64,000 nt of DNA, from contig NZ_CP158190.1 in assembly GCF_040250305.1 (NCBI RefSeq), positions 4,620,001-4,684,000 of the forward strand, given 5' to 3'. This stretch comes from Peribacillus frigoritolerans. GTDB lineage: Bacteria > Bacillota > Bacilli > Bacillales > DSM-1321. A model generated the notes under the pieces. That model worked only from the letters and a program-made list of their open reading frames with translations. It searched no databases and was not told the origin of the DNA. How positions within the stretch are numbered: the stretch's first letter is position 1; every line of letters starts with the position of its first letter. This document shows, one piece after another, positions 26,328 through 34,739 of this stretch. Made by a program: the position numbers and the translations under genes.

Positions 26328-26459
26328 AAAAACAGCCTGCCCCCTGGGAACATAGGGAACAGGCAGCCAGAGGGGTTATCCAAGGCACAATGTTTTGGAA
26401 CCGCTCAGAGAATGGGTTTTCTGCAATGGGGTTTTTGGGAAGGGTCCTCACTGCTACTT
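26328..26459 (-). ncRNA. Candidate C-rich small regulatory RNA, about 130 nt
   Basis: Reverse-strand transcription predicted from the promoter at 26466-26494 would start near 26459 and end at a strong hairpin (GCCTG-TTCCCT arm 26354-26364, AGGGGGCAGGC arm 26335-26345) followed by TGTTTTTA. No reading frame longer than a few codons with a ribosome site lies between. The RNA would have a 5' stem (GCAGTG/CATTGC) looping out CCCTTCCC and ACCCC, and a second stem GGTTCCAA/TTGGATAACC. Unpaired C-rich loops are how FsrA- and RoxS-type Bacillus sRNAs bind G-rich ribosome sites. I do not recognise the sequence as a named RNA. Confidence 0.55.
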
Positions 26460-26465
26460 TATTTT

Positions 26466-26494
26466 ATAATATATTCAAAGTCATAACGTCTCAA
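26466..26494 (-). promoter_or_regulatory. SigA promoter of the candidate small RNA
   Basis: On the reverse strand TTGAGA (plus 26489-26494) and TATTAT (plus 26466-26471) are separated by exactly 17 bp. Confidence 0.6.
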
Positions 26495-26789
26495 AAATGA
26501 AATGAGATAAACCATTTTTTATATTGCGCCTCCAGTAAGAAGTCATCAGGTGAAGAAGGGTTGAAACGAAGTGTCATGAACGAAAACCATCACTTTATAT
26601 CTTGAATTTCCGTACAAATGCTAGGCAGATTTGTTCATCACGTCATTGAATCGAGCAGTAAACAAATGATCAAAGAGAGAAAGAAAATCCTTACCTATTG
26701 GGAGGAAGGTGAAAAAGGAATGAACAAGTGTTACTTACAGCAGCCATCACCCGATGTGGAACTGAATATTTTTAATCAGATTAATAAAT

Positions 26790-26828
26790 AAAAAAGATTG
26801 TAGAGAGAATGACGCCTTCCCTACAATC
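26790..26828 (-). terminator. Terminator of yhbH
   Basis: On the reverse strand GATTGTAGG pairs with CTACAATC around a loop, then TTTTTTATTT. It lies about 20 bp after the yhbH stop. Confidence 0.8.
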
Positions 26829-26850
26829 CAGTACAAGCTAGCGCGTTTTT

Positions 26851-28020
26851 TCATGCATACTTCTTACTTTCCTCGTCTTTAAAAAAGCTCTTCATTGCGT
26901 GGAAAACGTCAGCCTTTTGCTTAAGGATATAGTACCTGAATTTTTCATTATCGATATTCTTATACGCTGTCATCAATGTCGAATGACGATTGTATTGATT
27001 GACTTCCCCGTATCCGAACATATTGGAAACCTTCATGAGTTCTTCAACAAGCTTAACGCAGCGGACATTATCGGATGTTAGGTTATCACCATCGGAAAAG
27101 TGAAACGGATAGATATTAAACTTCGCGGGGTCATATTTATGATCAATAAGTTCTAATGCTTTTCGGTATACGGACGAACAAATCGTACCGCCGCTTTCCC
27201 CTTTTGAAAAGAAATCCTCCTCCGGAACAACTTTCGCTTCTGTATGATGGGCAATGAACTCGATTTCCACAGTTTCATATTTTGTCCGCAAGAAGCGGTT
27301 CATCCAAAAGAAAAAGCTTCGAGCCATATATTTTTCCCATAACCCCATGCTTCCGGAAGTATCCATCATTGCCAGTACAACTGCTTTGGAATCAGGTTTC
27401 TGAATCTCATTCCAGGTTTTGAATTTAAAATCTTCCTTATAAATAGGATGAAAACCTGGGTCCCCCCTTAAAGCGTTCCGTTTGAAAGCCGATATCATCG
27501 TTTTCTTTTTGTCGATATTTCCCATTAGGCCTGTCTTGCGGATATCGTTGAATTCGATATGTTCAAGCGTATGCTCCGCGTGTTCTTTCTTCTGAAGATT
27601 AGGGAGTTCCAATTGGCTGAACAGGGCTTCCTCCAATTCCATCATCGACACTTCGGCTTCATAATAATCCTCGCCGGCCTTGTCACCTGCACCTTGGCCC
27701 TTACCGGCCCCGGCATCGGACGGTGAGCCATCCCTCGCGACCACATCCCCCACTTTACTGTCTCCATCGCCTTGCCCTACATGTTTGTTTTTATCATAGT
27801 TATAACGAATTTTGTATTCATCCAAGGAGCGAATGGGAATCTTGATAACATCCCGGCCATTGGACATCACGATGCTTTCTTCTGAAATTAGATCAGGCAA
27901 ATTATTCTTGATTGCTTCCTGCACCTTTTCCTGATGACGTTGTTGATCATCATAGCCTTTCCGATGGAGGGACCAATTTTCCTGTGAGATAACATACTGT
28001 TGATTACTCTCTTCCGACAT
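26851..28020 (-). CDS. yhbH: Sporulation protein YhbH (DUF444, VWA-like)
   Basis: A 389-residue protein of the YhbH/YeaH family. A charged head and a Gly/Asp/Lys-rich low-complexity stretch (about residues 80-110) precede a von Willebrand A-like domain with the metal site DTSGSMG (about 220) and downstream SGGTICSS and FHFSDGDN. In B. subtilis yhbH is expressed during sporulation under SigE and lies next to prkA; in many bacteria the pair is linked with SpoVR. The ATG follows a GGGGGAAGAG site. Here prkA lies 1.2 kb upstream and has its own terminator, so the two are not one simple operon. Confidence 0.93.
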   Translation of the reverse strand: MSEESNQQYVISQENWSLHRKGYDDQQRHQEKVQEAIKNNLPDLISEESIVMSNGRDVIKIPIRSLDEYKIRYNYDKNKHVGQGDGDSKVGDVVARDGSPSDAGAGKGQGAGDKAGEDYYEAEVSMMELEEALFSQLELPNLQKKEHAEHTLEHIEFNDIRKTGLMGNIDKKKTMISAFKRNALRGDPGFHPIYKEDFKFKTWNEIQKPDSKAVVLAMMDTSGSMGLWEKYMARSFFFWMNRFLRTKYETVEIEFIAHHTEAKVVPEEDFFSKGESGGTICSSVYRKALELIDHKYDPAKFNIYPFHFSDGDNLTSDNVRCVKLVEELMKVSNMFGYGEVNQYNRHSTLMTAYKNIDNEKFRYYILKQKADVFHAMKSFFKDEESKKYA

Positions 28021-28301
28021 TCTCTTCCCCCCTTAAAAATGTTTGCACGCTTTTCATCATTCCTTCATATAATAAATTAGTGTGGGAAAGCCCACATCAT
28101 TCCAGTTTTCCAATCAAAAATACAGTGCGAAAAAACGGATTAAAAGAAAAGTATTACTCTATCTTATGCAGCGATGCTGGATAATTTACAACAAAATTCA
28201 ATAATGGACGTTTACCTACGAACTAGACAAGTCCTGACATGGGCATTAAAGGCCCTTTAAAGTTTTTTTAAAAAATGCTACTGCAAAATAAATATTCCAA
28301 A
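28021..28301. other. Intergenic region upstream of yhbH
   Basis: About 280 AT-rich bases. It must contain the yhbH promoter on the reverse strand. No reading frame or clear RNA structure is seen before the hairpin at 28302. Confidence 0.4.
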
Positions 28302-28341
28302 AAAACGAACAGACCTGATAATCATCAGGTCTGTTCGTTTT
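28302..28341 (-). terminator. Strong bidirectional-looking terminator hairpin
   Basis: An 18-bp perfect stem (AAAACGAACAGACCTGAT with its complement) has a 4-nt loop and A/T runs on both sides. On the reverse strand it ends the small acidic-protein gene. Confidence 0.85.
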
Positions 28342-28475
28342 TTAGTAGGTTTCTTTAGTCGGATTATAGGATTATTTAAATGCCAGTGTAATTATGAATA
28401 CAACAAAAAGGGTGCACCAGCAGTTTTTCTGGACACCCTTTCACACAGATAGAATGATTCTGGTTGTGATATTCG

Positions 28476-28655
28476 TCAATCTTTATCTTCCTCTATTTCA
28501 TGTTGAACTGTACCTGGGCGTTTATCCCACTCTTTCAATTCTTCATTCGTCCTTTGATTTTCCATCTGCTTTCCAAGTTCTTTCATCTCTTCATAATCTT
28601 TAGCCATGGAGCTATTTTCCGGAACATGTTCTTTTTTCAATTCTTCCTTACTCAT
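28476..28655 (-). CDS. Small acidic protein, 59 residues, unknown
   Basis: The reverse strand from ATG 28653-28655, after a GAGGTGATGG site, encodes 59 residues beginning MSKEELKKEHVPENSS and ending EIEEDKD, nearly all charged or polar and probably helical. A very stable terminator follows. The two plus-strand frames here are shadows. Its place between two sporulation genes hints at, but does not prove, a sporulation role. Confidence 0.6.
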   Translation of the reverse strand: MSKEELKKEHVPENSSMAKDYEEMKELGKQMENQRTNEELKEWDKRPGTVQHEIEEDKD

Positions 28656-28773
28656 TTGCCATCACCTCTACTTATTGATACCCAATATTTCCAAATCCAA
28701 AACGTAACATATCTAATGGAAATATGGGGTATAGATAAGACATTATGAGCAAATGTAAGGAGGTGCAAGAAGT

Positions 28774-28983
28774 ATGCAAACAACTACCCTTTATGTAAAG
28801 GAAGCAACGTCAGAAGGTCCGATTTTAAATCTTGAGTCCATACTTATGAAAACGGAAGGTGTGGAACGCGCGATCATCGATGTTGATGATGGGGAAATTA
28901 AAATCGATCATAGCGAAGAAAAACTATCACCGAATCAACTTATTACACTTATTGAACAGTATGGCTTGAATGTAACCAAATAG
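28774..28983 (+). CDS. Small HMA-fold-like protein without the metal CXXC motif
   Basis: A 69-residue protein with beta-alpha-beta-beta-alpha-beta periodicity like CopZ-type heavy-metal-associated domains (ILMKTEGVERAIIDVDDGEIKIDHSEEKLSPNQLITLIEQYG). The loop that should carry CXXC reads ATSEGPIL, so it cannot bind copper in the usual way. The ATG has a perfect AAGGAGGTG site and a clean terminator follows. It may be a structural or protein-binding derivative of the fold. Confidence 0.7.
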   Translation: MQTTTLYVKEATSEGPILNLESILMKTEGVERAIIDVDDGEIKIDHSEEKLSPNQLITLIEQYGLNVTK

Positions 28984-28988
28984 AAATC

Positions 28989-29029
28989 AAAGCACCGGAC
29001 TCCCTCCATTCAGAAGGGCCCGGTGCTTT
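28989..29029 (+). terminator. Rho-independent terminator
   Basis: AAAGCACCGG pairs with CCGGTGCTTT around a 21-nt loop; ends the HMA-like small gene. Confidence 0.8.
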
Positions 29030-29137
29030 AATAATCTCTTGCCTTCTATTTATAATCACCCTTTAGCGAAAGGTGCATGATTTCAACGGAATTCAGAAGT
29101 CCACCTTTCATTCATTTTACCTTCCGCAAAAGGCCAT

Positions 29138-29163
29138 AAAACCCTGCCCGATTGGGGGCAGGG
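29138..29163 (-). terminator. Terminator of prkA
   Basis: On the reverse strand CCCTGCCC pairs with GGGCAGGG, followed by TTTTAT, just past the prkA stop. Confidence 0.75.
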
Positions 29164-29178
29164 GCAAAAAAGTATGGA

Positions 29179-31074
29179 TTACCGATTTAACAAGCTGCCC
29201 ACATAGCGCAGCAAATCATTGGCTGATGTGGAATTATAACCGTGCTCGTCGATAAGTCTCGTGATGACCTCGTTCACTTTCTTCAGTTGCCTTTCGTCTG
29301 GTGTCTTCGTTGAAGTAGTGATCTTAACGACATCCTTCAAATCGGCGAATAGTTTTTTCTGGATCGCTTCCCGTAAACGATCATGGGAATTATAATCGAA
29401 TCGCTTACCTTTACGCGCATATGCAGAAATGCGAATCAATATTTCTTCGCGGAATGCTTTTTTTGCATTCTCGGAAATTCCAATTTGTTCTTCTATCGAG
29501 CGCATCAATTTTTCATCAGGATTGATTTCCTCCCCAGTCAATGGATCGCGCAGCCTTGATTTATTGCAGTATGCTTCGACATTATCCAGATAATTATCCA
29601 TGAGGATTTTCGCCGACTCTTCATATGAATAGACAAATGCCTTTTGGACTTCATTTTTTGCAATGGCATCGTATTCTTTACGTGCCAGTGATATGAAATT
29701 CAAATACCTCTCCCGAAGTTCGTTCGTAATGGACGGATGCTGATCAAGACCTGCTTTTAAAGACATAAGTACATCCAATGCATTAATGGACGGATTTTCC
29801 TTACGAATGATCGTAGAGGAAATTCGGTTGATCACGTAACGTGGGTCGATTCCGCTCATGCCTTCGTCCTGATATTCTTTTTTCAATTCATTGATGTCAG
29901 CGGAATTAAATCCTTCGACATTTTCCCCATCATAAAGCCTCATCTTTTTCAATAAATCGATATCGCCCTTTTTGGGATCCTTCAGGCGGGTCATGATGCT
30001 GAAGATTGCCGCCACCCTTAATGTATGCGGAGCTATATGAACATCCGAGACATCACTTTCACGGATCATTTTTTCATAAATCTTTTCTTCCTCAGAGACC
30101 TTCAGATTATATGGAATCGGCATGACAATGATACGGGAATGCAATGCTTCATTTTTCTTATTGGAAATGAACGCTTTATACTCCGTTTCATTCGTATGAG
30201 CCACAATGAGTTCATCTGCACTGATCAATGCAAAACGGCCAGCTTTAAAATTCCCCTCTTGTGTCAATGAAAGCAAATGCCATAAGAACTTCTCATCACA
30301 TTTCAGCATCTCCTGGAACTCCATCATCCCGCGGTTCGCCTTGTTCAGCTCGCCATCAAAACGATAGGCCCGCGGATCTGATTCAGATCCGTATTCGGCA
30401 ATGGTCGAAAAATCGATGCTGCCCGTCAAATCAGCGATATCCTGTGACTTAGGGTCAGAAGGACTGAATGTTCCAATTCCAACACGCTTATCCTCAGAAA
30501 GGAAAATACGCTCGACCATCACATCTTCTATCCTGCTTCCATACTCCTGTTCTAACCTCATTACATTCAGCGGCGATAGGTTTCCTTCAATCCTGATGCC
30601 ATATTCTTCAAAAAAATCATTCCGTAAATACTGCGGAATGAGATGCAGTGGATCTTCATGCATCGGGCATCCTTTTATTGCATAAATGGCACCTGTGTCT
30701 TTTAATGAATAATTTTCAAGTCCACGCTTCAGTAAAGAAACGAGTGTGGACTTCCCGCCTGATACCGGACCCATAAGAAGCAATATCCGCTTACGGACAT
30801 CGAGCCGCTTTGCCGCCGGATGGAAATATTCCTCGATGAGCCTTTCCAATGAATCTTCAAGGCCGAACAACTGACCGCTGAAAAAATTGTATTTCTTTGT
30901 CCCATTTACTTCCTCTATCCCTGCATCTCTGATCATGTTGTATACACGTGAATGAGCAGATTGAGCAACTAAAGGCGTTTCTTTCAATATTTCTAAGTAC
31001 TCTGCGAAGGTGCCTTCCCACTTCAGCTTCTGTTCATCTTCTCTAAATTTTTCGATTTTCTTTAAAATATCCAT
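29179..31074 (-). CDS. prkA: PrkA AAA+ serine kinase/Lon-like protease
   Basis: A 631-residue protein. The N-terminal AAA+ domain carries the Walker A GPVSGGKSTL (about residue 107), and the C-terminal part is the PrkA-specific kinase-like region. The start is ATG 31074 after GGGGGAGG, giving the familiar MDILKKIEKFREDEQKLKWEGTF beginning; 20 upstream codons of the open frame are excluded. In B. subtilis PrkA is made in sporulating cells and influences sigma-K-dependent expression, first described as a kinase and later as an ATP-dependent protease. It has its own terminator and lies upstream of yhbH on the same strand. Confidence 0.95.
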   Translation of the reverse strand: MDILKKIEKFREDEQKLKWEGTFAEYLEILKETPLVAQSAHSRVYNMIRDAGIEEVNGTKKYNFFSGQLFGLEDSLERLIEEYFHPAAKRLDVRKRILLLMGPVSGGKSTLVSLLKRGLENYSLKDTGAIYAIKGCPMHEDPLHLIPQYLRNDFFEEYGIRIEGNLSPLNVMRLEQEYGSRIEDVMVERIFLSEDKRVGIGTFSPSDPKSQDIADLTGSIDFSTIAEYGSESDPRAYRFDGELNKANRGMMEFQEMLKCDEKFLWHLLSLTQEGNFKAGRFALISADELIVAHTNETEYKAFISNKKNEALHSRIIVMPIPYNLKVSEEEKIYEKMIRESDVSDVHIAPHTLRVAAIFSIMTRLKDPKKGDIDLLKKMRLYDGENVEGFNSADINELKKEYQDEGMSGIDPRYVINRISSTIIRKENPSINALDVLMSLKAGLDQHPSITNELRERYLNFISLARKEYDAIAKNEVQKAFVYSYEESAKILMDNYLDNVEAYCNKSRLRDPLTGEEINPDEKLMRSIEEQIGISENAKKAFREEILIRISAYARKGKRFDYNSHDRLREAIQKKLFADLKDVVKITTSTKTPDERQLKKVNEVITRLIDEHGYNSTSANDLLRYVGSLLNR

Positions 31075-31329
31075 TAAGGAACCTCCCCCTGTCACTTTCA
31101 GAGAATACTTAAATCTATGCTCCAAGTCTGACAAACATGTCAGACTTTAAAAAGTCGCCGGCCATTGTTTCGAATAGCCCTTGGCTCTCCATGTATCGAA
31201 AAAGGCTTAATCATTGAAGAATCGAAGACAATTATGCTGACAAGAAAAATTGTGTGCACTACTGCTAAAAATTAGGGTATACTAAGCCTATACTTAAGTG
31301 GGACAATATGGGTAAAGGGAGGTCACAGC

Positions 31330-31419
31330 ATGGGCACAGTTATTATCGTTGGGGTTGCTATTACATTTTTAGCCGCTATCTTCACTGCCGGGTATAATGA
31401 TAAACCAGGTGTGAAATAA
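31330..31419 (+). CDS. Tiny membrane peptide, 29 residues
   Basis: ATG 31330 sits six nt after AAAGGGAGG and opens a 29-codon frame: one hydrophobic span (about residues 3-20, VIIVGVAITFLAAIFTAG) and a short polar tail ending PGVK. A strong terminator lies 27 bp downstream. It diverges from prkA. Ribosome site, span and terminator together make this a convincing micro-gene; no family is recognised. Confidence 0.6.
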   Translation: MGTVIIVGVAITFLAAIFTAGYNDKPGVK

Positions 31420-31445
31420 AAAAATAACAGCCTTTCTTAAATTCC

Positions 31446-31487
31446 AAAAAGGGGACAGCAAATTAAATTTGCCGTCCCCTTTTTTTC
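31446..31487 (+). terminator. Rho-independent terminator
   Basis: AAAAAGGGGAC-GCAAATT pairs with AATTTGC-GTCCCCTTTTT around one base, ending in a T-run. It closes the 29-residue gene. Confidence 0.9.
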
Positions 31488-31539
31488 ACCCTTCATCGAT
31501 TTAGTTAGAGCATGTCAATCAATGAAGTGATTACACCAT

Positions 31540-33174
31540 TTATACAGCGTCCTTTTTATCAGTGTGAGCTGCAATGTTATTCTCCATCGATCTCAAGTCT
31601 TCATTTACTTTTTGTCCTTGTTCCAAATATTCTGTTTGGAATCCACTCTTTATTGCCCAACTATAAAACCCTAGAGATAAACATGTTATGATGACCATAT
31701 CCAAACCAAATGGGATTATGTTTATTCCACCAAACTTTTCACTGCCTAAGTATGAAATGGTCATCATACAGAGTAAGTAAACAACCATCCAAACCCCTGC
31801 CAAGAAGTTTTGACGGAATCCCTTCCAATTGATTTTTGCTTGATAATAGAAATAAACGGGGAGACCAATCATTATGATAAATAATACTTGTCCTGTCAGT
31901 GGCCATCTTGCCCAATATAAAACCAAAGAAGCAAAAACAAAGCCAAGCGGTGCAATGATACTTAATCCTTTTAGACGTAATGGTCTGTATAAATTCTGAC
32001 CGGTGCGCCTTAATGTCATAACAGTAACTGGACCTGTAATATAAGAGACTAATGTCGCAACCGAAATAACCTCTGCCAATACGCCCCAGCCTCTAAACAT
32101 GAATAAAAATAAGAAAGATACACCTAGATTAAAAAACATGGCTTGACGAGGGATACCATAAAGTGGATGAAGTTTTCCAAACACGCTTGGCAAATATTTA
32201 TTCTTTTCCATTCCATAAAGCATTCGTGACGTTGTCGCCGTGTATGTTATTCCCGTCCCGGAAGGAGAAATAAAAGCATCAACGTATAGTAAAATAACTA
32301 ACCAGTTTATACCTAGGACAATTGCTAAATCAGCAAACGGTGAATTGAAATTCAAATGTTGCCATCCATTCACAATCATGGACGGATCAACGGCCCCAAT
32401 AAATGCAATCTGTAATAAAACGTAGATAACCGTTGCAATTAAGATGGAGCCTATTACTGCAAATGGAATCGAACGTCCAGGATTCTTTGCCTCACCTGCC
32501 ATGTTAATCGGACTTTGAAAACCGTTAAATGCAAAGATGATACCGGAAGTTGCTACAGCTGTAAGTACACTTGCCCAACCATTGGGAGCGATACTTCCTG
32601 CAGAGGTAAAATTTGATCCATGAAAACCGGCAAATAAAAGTGAGCCGATCGTCAATCCAGGTATAATAACCTTAAAGACTGTAATAAATGAATTTGCTTT
32701 TGAAAACAAACTAACTGTCCAGTAATTTAATAAAAAGTAGACGACCAATAATGCAGAGGCAATTGCCAAGCCACCCCCGGTAAGACTCCCATTTTCTACT
32801 AAACCATGTGTCCACTGTGCCCATTTCCATGGCCATGAGCTCATATATTGAACAGAAGCAATCGCTTCGACTGGAATTACAGAAACAATTGCAATCCAGT
32901 TTGCCCAACCTGCAAGAAACCCTATAAACGAGCCATGAGAGTATTGTGTATATTTTACCATTCCCCCAGCTTCAGGAAACATAGCCCCTAATTCACTGTA
33001 AGATAGTGCGATAAATAAAATAACAACCATCCCGATAATCCAAGAGATAATGGCAGCCGGTCCTGCGATTTGTGCCGCTTTCCAAGCTCCGAATAACCAG
33101 CCTGAGCCAATAATTGACCCGAGTCCTACCATCGTTAACGAAAACGTACCCATCTTTCGCTGCAAATTATTCAT
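31540..33174 (-). CDS. Amino acid permease, APC superfamily, in the glutamine locus
   Basis: A 544-residue transporter with about 14 membrane segments. Helix 1 contains the GLGSIIGSGWLFG break (about residue 15), followed by SYSELGAMFPEAGG, both classic for APC permeases of the aspartate/glutamate type. I use ATG 33174, preceded by GGTGATGAACAT; an ATG ten codons earlier has only a weak site. It is downstream of the glutaminase gene on the same strand, where B. subtilis has the sodium symporter GlnT, so it probably imports glutamine or a related amino acid. Confidence 0.85.
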   Translation of the reverse strand: MNNLQRKMGTFSLTMVGLGSIIGSGWLFGAWKAAQIAGPAAIISWIIGMVVILFIALSYSELGAMFPEAGGMVKYTQYSHGSFIGFLAGWANWIAIVSVIPVEAIASVQYMSSWPWKWAQWTHGLVENGSLTGGGLAIASALLVVYFLLNYWTVSLFSKANSFITVFKVIIPGLTIGSLLFAGFHGSNFTSAGSIAPNGWASVLTAVATSGIIFAFNGFQSPINMAGEAKNPGRSIPFAVIGSILIATVIYVLLQIAFIGAVDPSMIVNGWQHLNFNSPFADLAIVLGINWLVILLYVDAFISPSGTGITYTATTSRMLYGMEKNKYLPSVFGKLHPLYGIPRQAMFFNLGVSFLFLFMFRGWGVLAEVISVATLVSYITGPVTVMTLRRTGQNLYRPLRLKGLSIIAPLGFVFASLVLYWARWPLTGQVLFIIMIGLPVYFYYQAKINWKGFRQNFLAGVWMVVYLLCMMTISYLGSEKFGGINIIPFGLDMVIITCLSLGFYSWAIKSGFQTEYLEQGQKVNEDLRSMENNIAAHTDKKDAV

Positions 33175-33362
33175 ATGTTCATCACCATGCTTTCCAAATT
33201 TCATTCTTTTATAATGACGTTCTTAACTGATTTATGAATGTTTCAAGTTCGTCCAATAGAATCTTAAAGTGATTGCATTACATGAACGTTTAGTAATTGA
33301 TAAGGAAAATATATGGAAGTCCCCTATATTGCTTTTTTATATGAAAAACTCTTCCCTGCTTT

Positions 33363-34355
33363 TTAGAAAATACTAAGATCCCATTCCTGTGCCATTTGTT
33401 TCAATAACATACCACCTGTTACGCTATTCCCATATTCATCAATGGCAGGTCCGTATATACCGATGCCACATCCATCTTGAAAAGGAAGCCCGCTTCTGGA
33501 ACTGGGAGGAACAAGTGCCATGATCCCGCCAGATACTCCACTTTTGGCAGGCACCCCCACAAAAGCCGCAAATTTACCCGAAGCATTGTACATACCACAA
33601 GTAAGCATTAATGCTTTGGCCAGCCTAGCCACTTTTTTTGGGAGTACTTGTTCTTTACGGATGGGATGGTATCCATCTTGTGCAAGAATCAGCCCAAGCA
33701 GGGCTATATCTTCTGTGGTTACTTCTATGGAACATTGTTTGAGGTAAACCTCTAAAGCATCCTCTACATCCGATTCTAAATAATTCGTCTCTTTTAAATA
33801 GTGAGCCAAAGCTCTATTTCTATGAGAGGTTTGCCACTCAGATTGATACACTGCCTCATTGATGGCCGGGCGCTTTCCTAACAAATTTTCAAATAATGTA
33901 TAGAGAAATTCTAATTTCTTTTGTGAAGAATCCCCTGGGAGAAGCGAAGCTATGGTGATCGCCCCGGCATTTATCATAGGATTGAACGGCTTTCCCGGCT
34001 TATGCATTTCTAAACGAATAATTGAATTGAAAGCATCCCCAGTCGGTTCCACATCGACTCTCTCTAACACATAAGAAATGCCGCAACCCAAGCATGCGGC
34101 TATAAAGCTGAGCACTTTTGAAATACTTTGCAGTGTGAATGGGACTTCCCAATCCCCTGACTTGATCATTGATCCACCAGGCTCCAGTATGCAAATGCCC
34201 AATTGCGATAAGTGTGCATTTCTCAATGCCGGTATATAATTGGCGGTTTGCCCTTCAGTAGCAAAGGATCTGTAATGTGCTACCCATTCATCTAAGTCGG
34301 CTTGCTTTTGACTATTAACGTGAATGTCATACTCTTTTGACAATTCTTCAATCAC
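33363..34355 (-). CDS. glsA: Glutaminase
   Basis: A 330-residue serine-dependent beta-lactamase-fold amidase converting glutamine to glutamate and ammonia. The catalytic SxxK is in FTLQSISKVLSF (about residue 73). Other family markers are NPMINAGA, SEWQTSHRNRALA, LTCGMYNASG and SGVSGGIMA. I choose GTG 34355, six nt after GAAGAGGTGG, over the ATG ten codons upstream, which lacks a site; the result is close to the length of B. subtilis GlsA (YbgJ). The divergent neighbours are GlnK-GlnL, the two-component system that controls glsA in B. subtilis. Confidence 0.93.
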   Translation of the reverse strand: MIEELSKEYDIHVNSQKQADLDEWVAHYRSFATEGQTANYIPALRNAHLSQLGICILEPGGSMIKSGDWEVPFTLQSISKVLSFIAACLGCGISYVLERVDVEPTGDAFNSIIRLEMHKPGKPFNPMINAGAITIASLLPGDSSQKKLEFLYTLFENLLGKRPAINEAVYQSEWQTSHRNRALAHYLKETNYLESDVEDALEVYLKQCSIEVTTEDIALLGLILAQDGYHPIRKEQVLPKKVARLAKALMLTCGMYNASGKFAAFVGVPAKSGVSGGIMALVPPSSRSGLPFQDGCGIGIYGPAIDEYGNSVTGGMLLKQMAQEWDLSIF

Positions 34356-34456
34356 ATTTTTCCACCTCTTCAGTTGTTGTATCATTATTTTTTCAATATG
34401 AGCGTATTACCGAATGCCATCAAGCTTACTTGTATAGCTTCGATGAAAATATAATG

Positions 34457-34486
34457 AATATTCAAAATATTGTTAAGCGCTTTCAA
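34457..34486 (-). promoter_or_regulatory. glsA promoter overlapped by a candidate cre site
   Basis: On the reverse strand TTGAAAGCGCTTAAC (plus 34472-34486) matches the CcpA consensus WTGAAARCGYTTWNN. Its first six bases, TTGAAA, also serve as a -35, with AATATT 18 bp downstream (plus 34457-34462) as -10. Catabolite control of glutamine use is inferred. Confidence 0.55.
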
Positions 34487-34564
34487 AAATTTCTATCTGC
34501 CATTAATTTTAAATTGGGAACTACATAATCATACGAAAACCTACAAATTCTAAAAAATAAAAAT

Positions 34565-34680
34565 CCACTAAAAAAACGGAATCATCTTACATGTTCCGTT
34601 ACCATTTTTTGTGGATAGAAAAACAGATTGGTTTTGCCATAATTGGTTTTAAGCCGTTCCATTCTGGAACAAAGTAAGCG
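34565..34680. promoter_or_regulatory. Divergent regulatory region between glsA and glnK
   Basis: It contains an AACGGAA/TTCCGTT hairpin (34575-34600), three T-rich GGTTTT or TTTTTTGTGG direct elements (34605-34650) reminiscent of GlnL-type TTTTGT boxes, and a perfect GTTCCA-TTC-TGGAAC inverted repeat (34656-34670). Which of these binds GlnL is not decidable by reading alone. Confidence 0.4.
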
Positions 34681-34739
34681 TTGTATTGAAGCCGATGAAA
34701 CTGTATACTGATTTTTTAAACAAATTGGGAGGTGACGAC

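Noticed and set aside
26618..26791. 57-codon plus-strand frame ending just before yhbH's terminator
   Set aside because: No ribosome site at the ATG, and its 3' end overlaps the yhbH terminator; the inner ATG at 26720 would give only 23 residues. It may be a remnant but I cannot support it.
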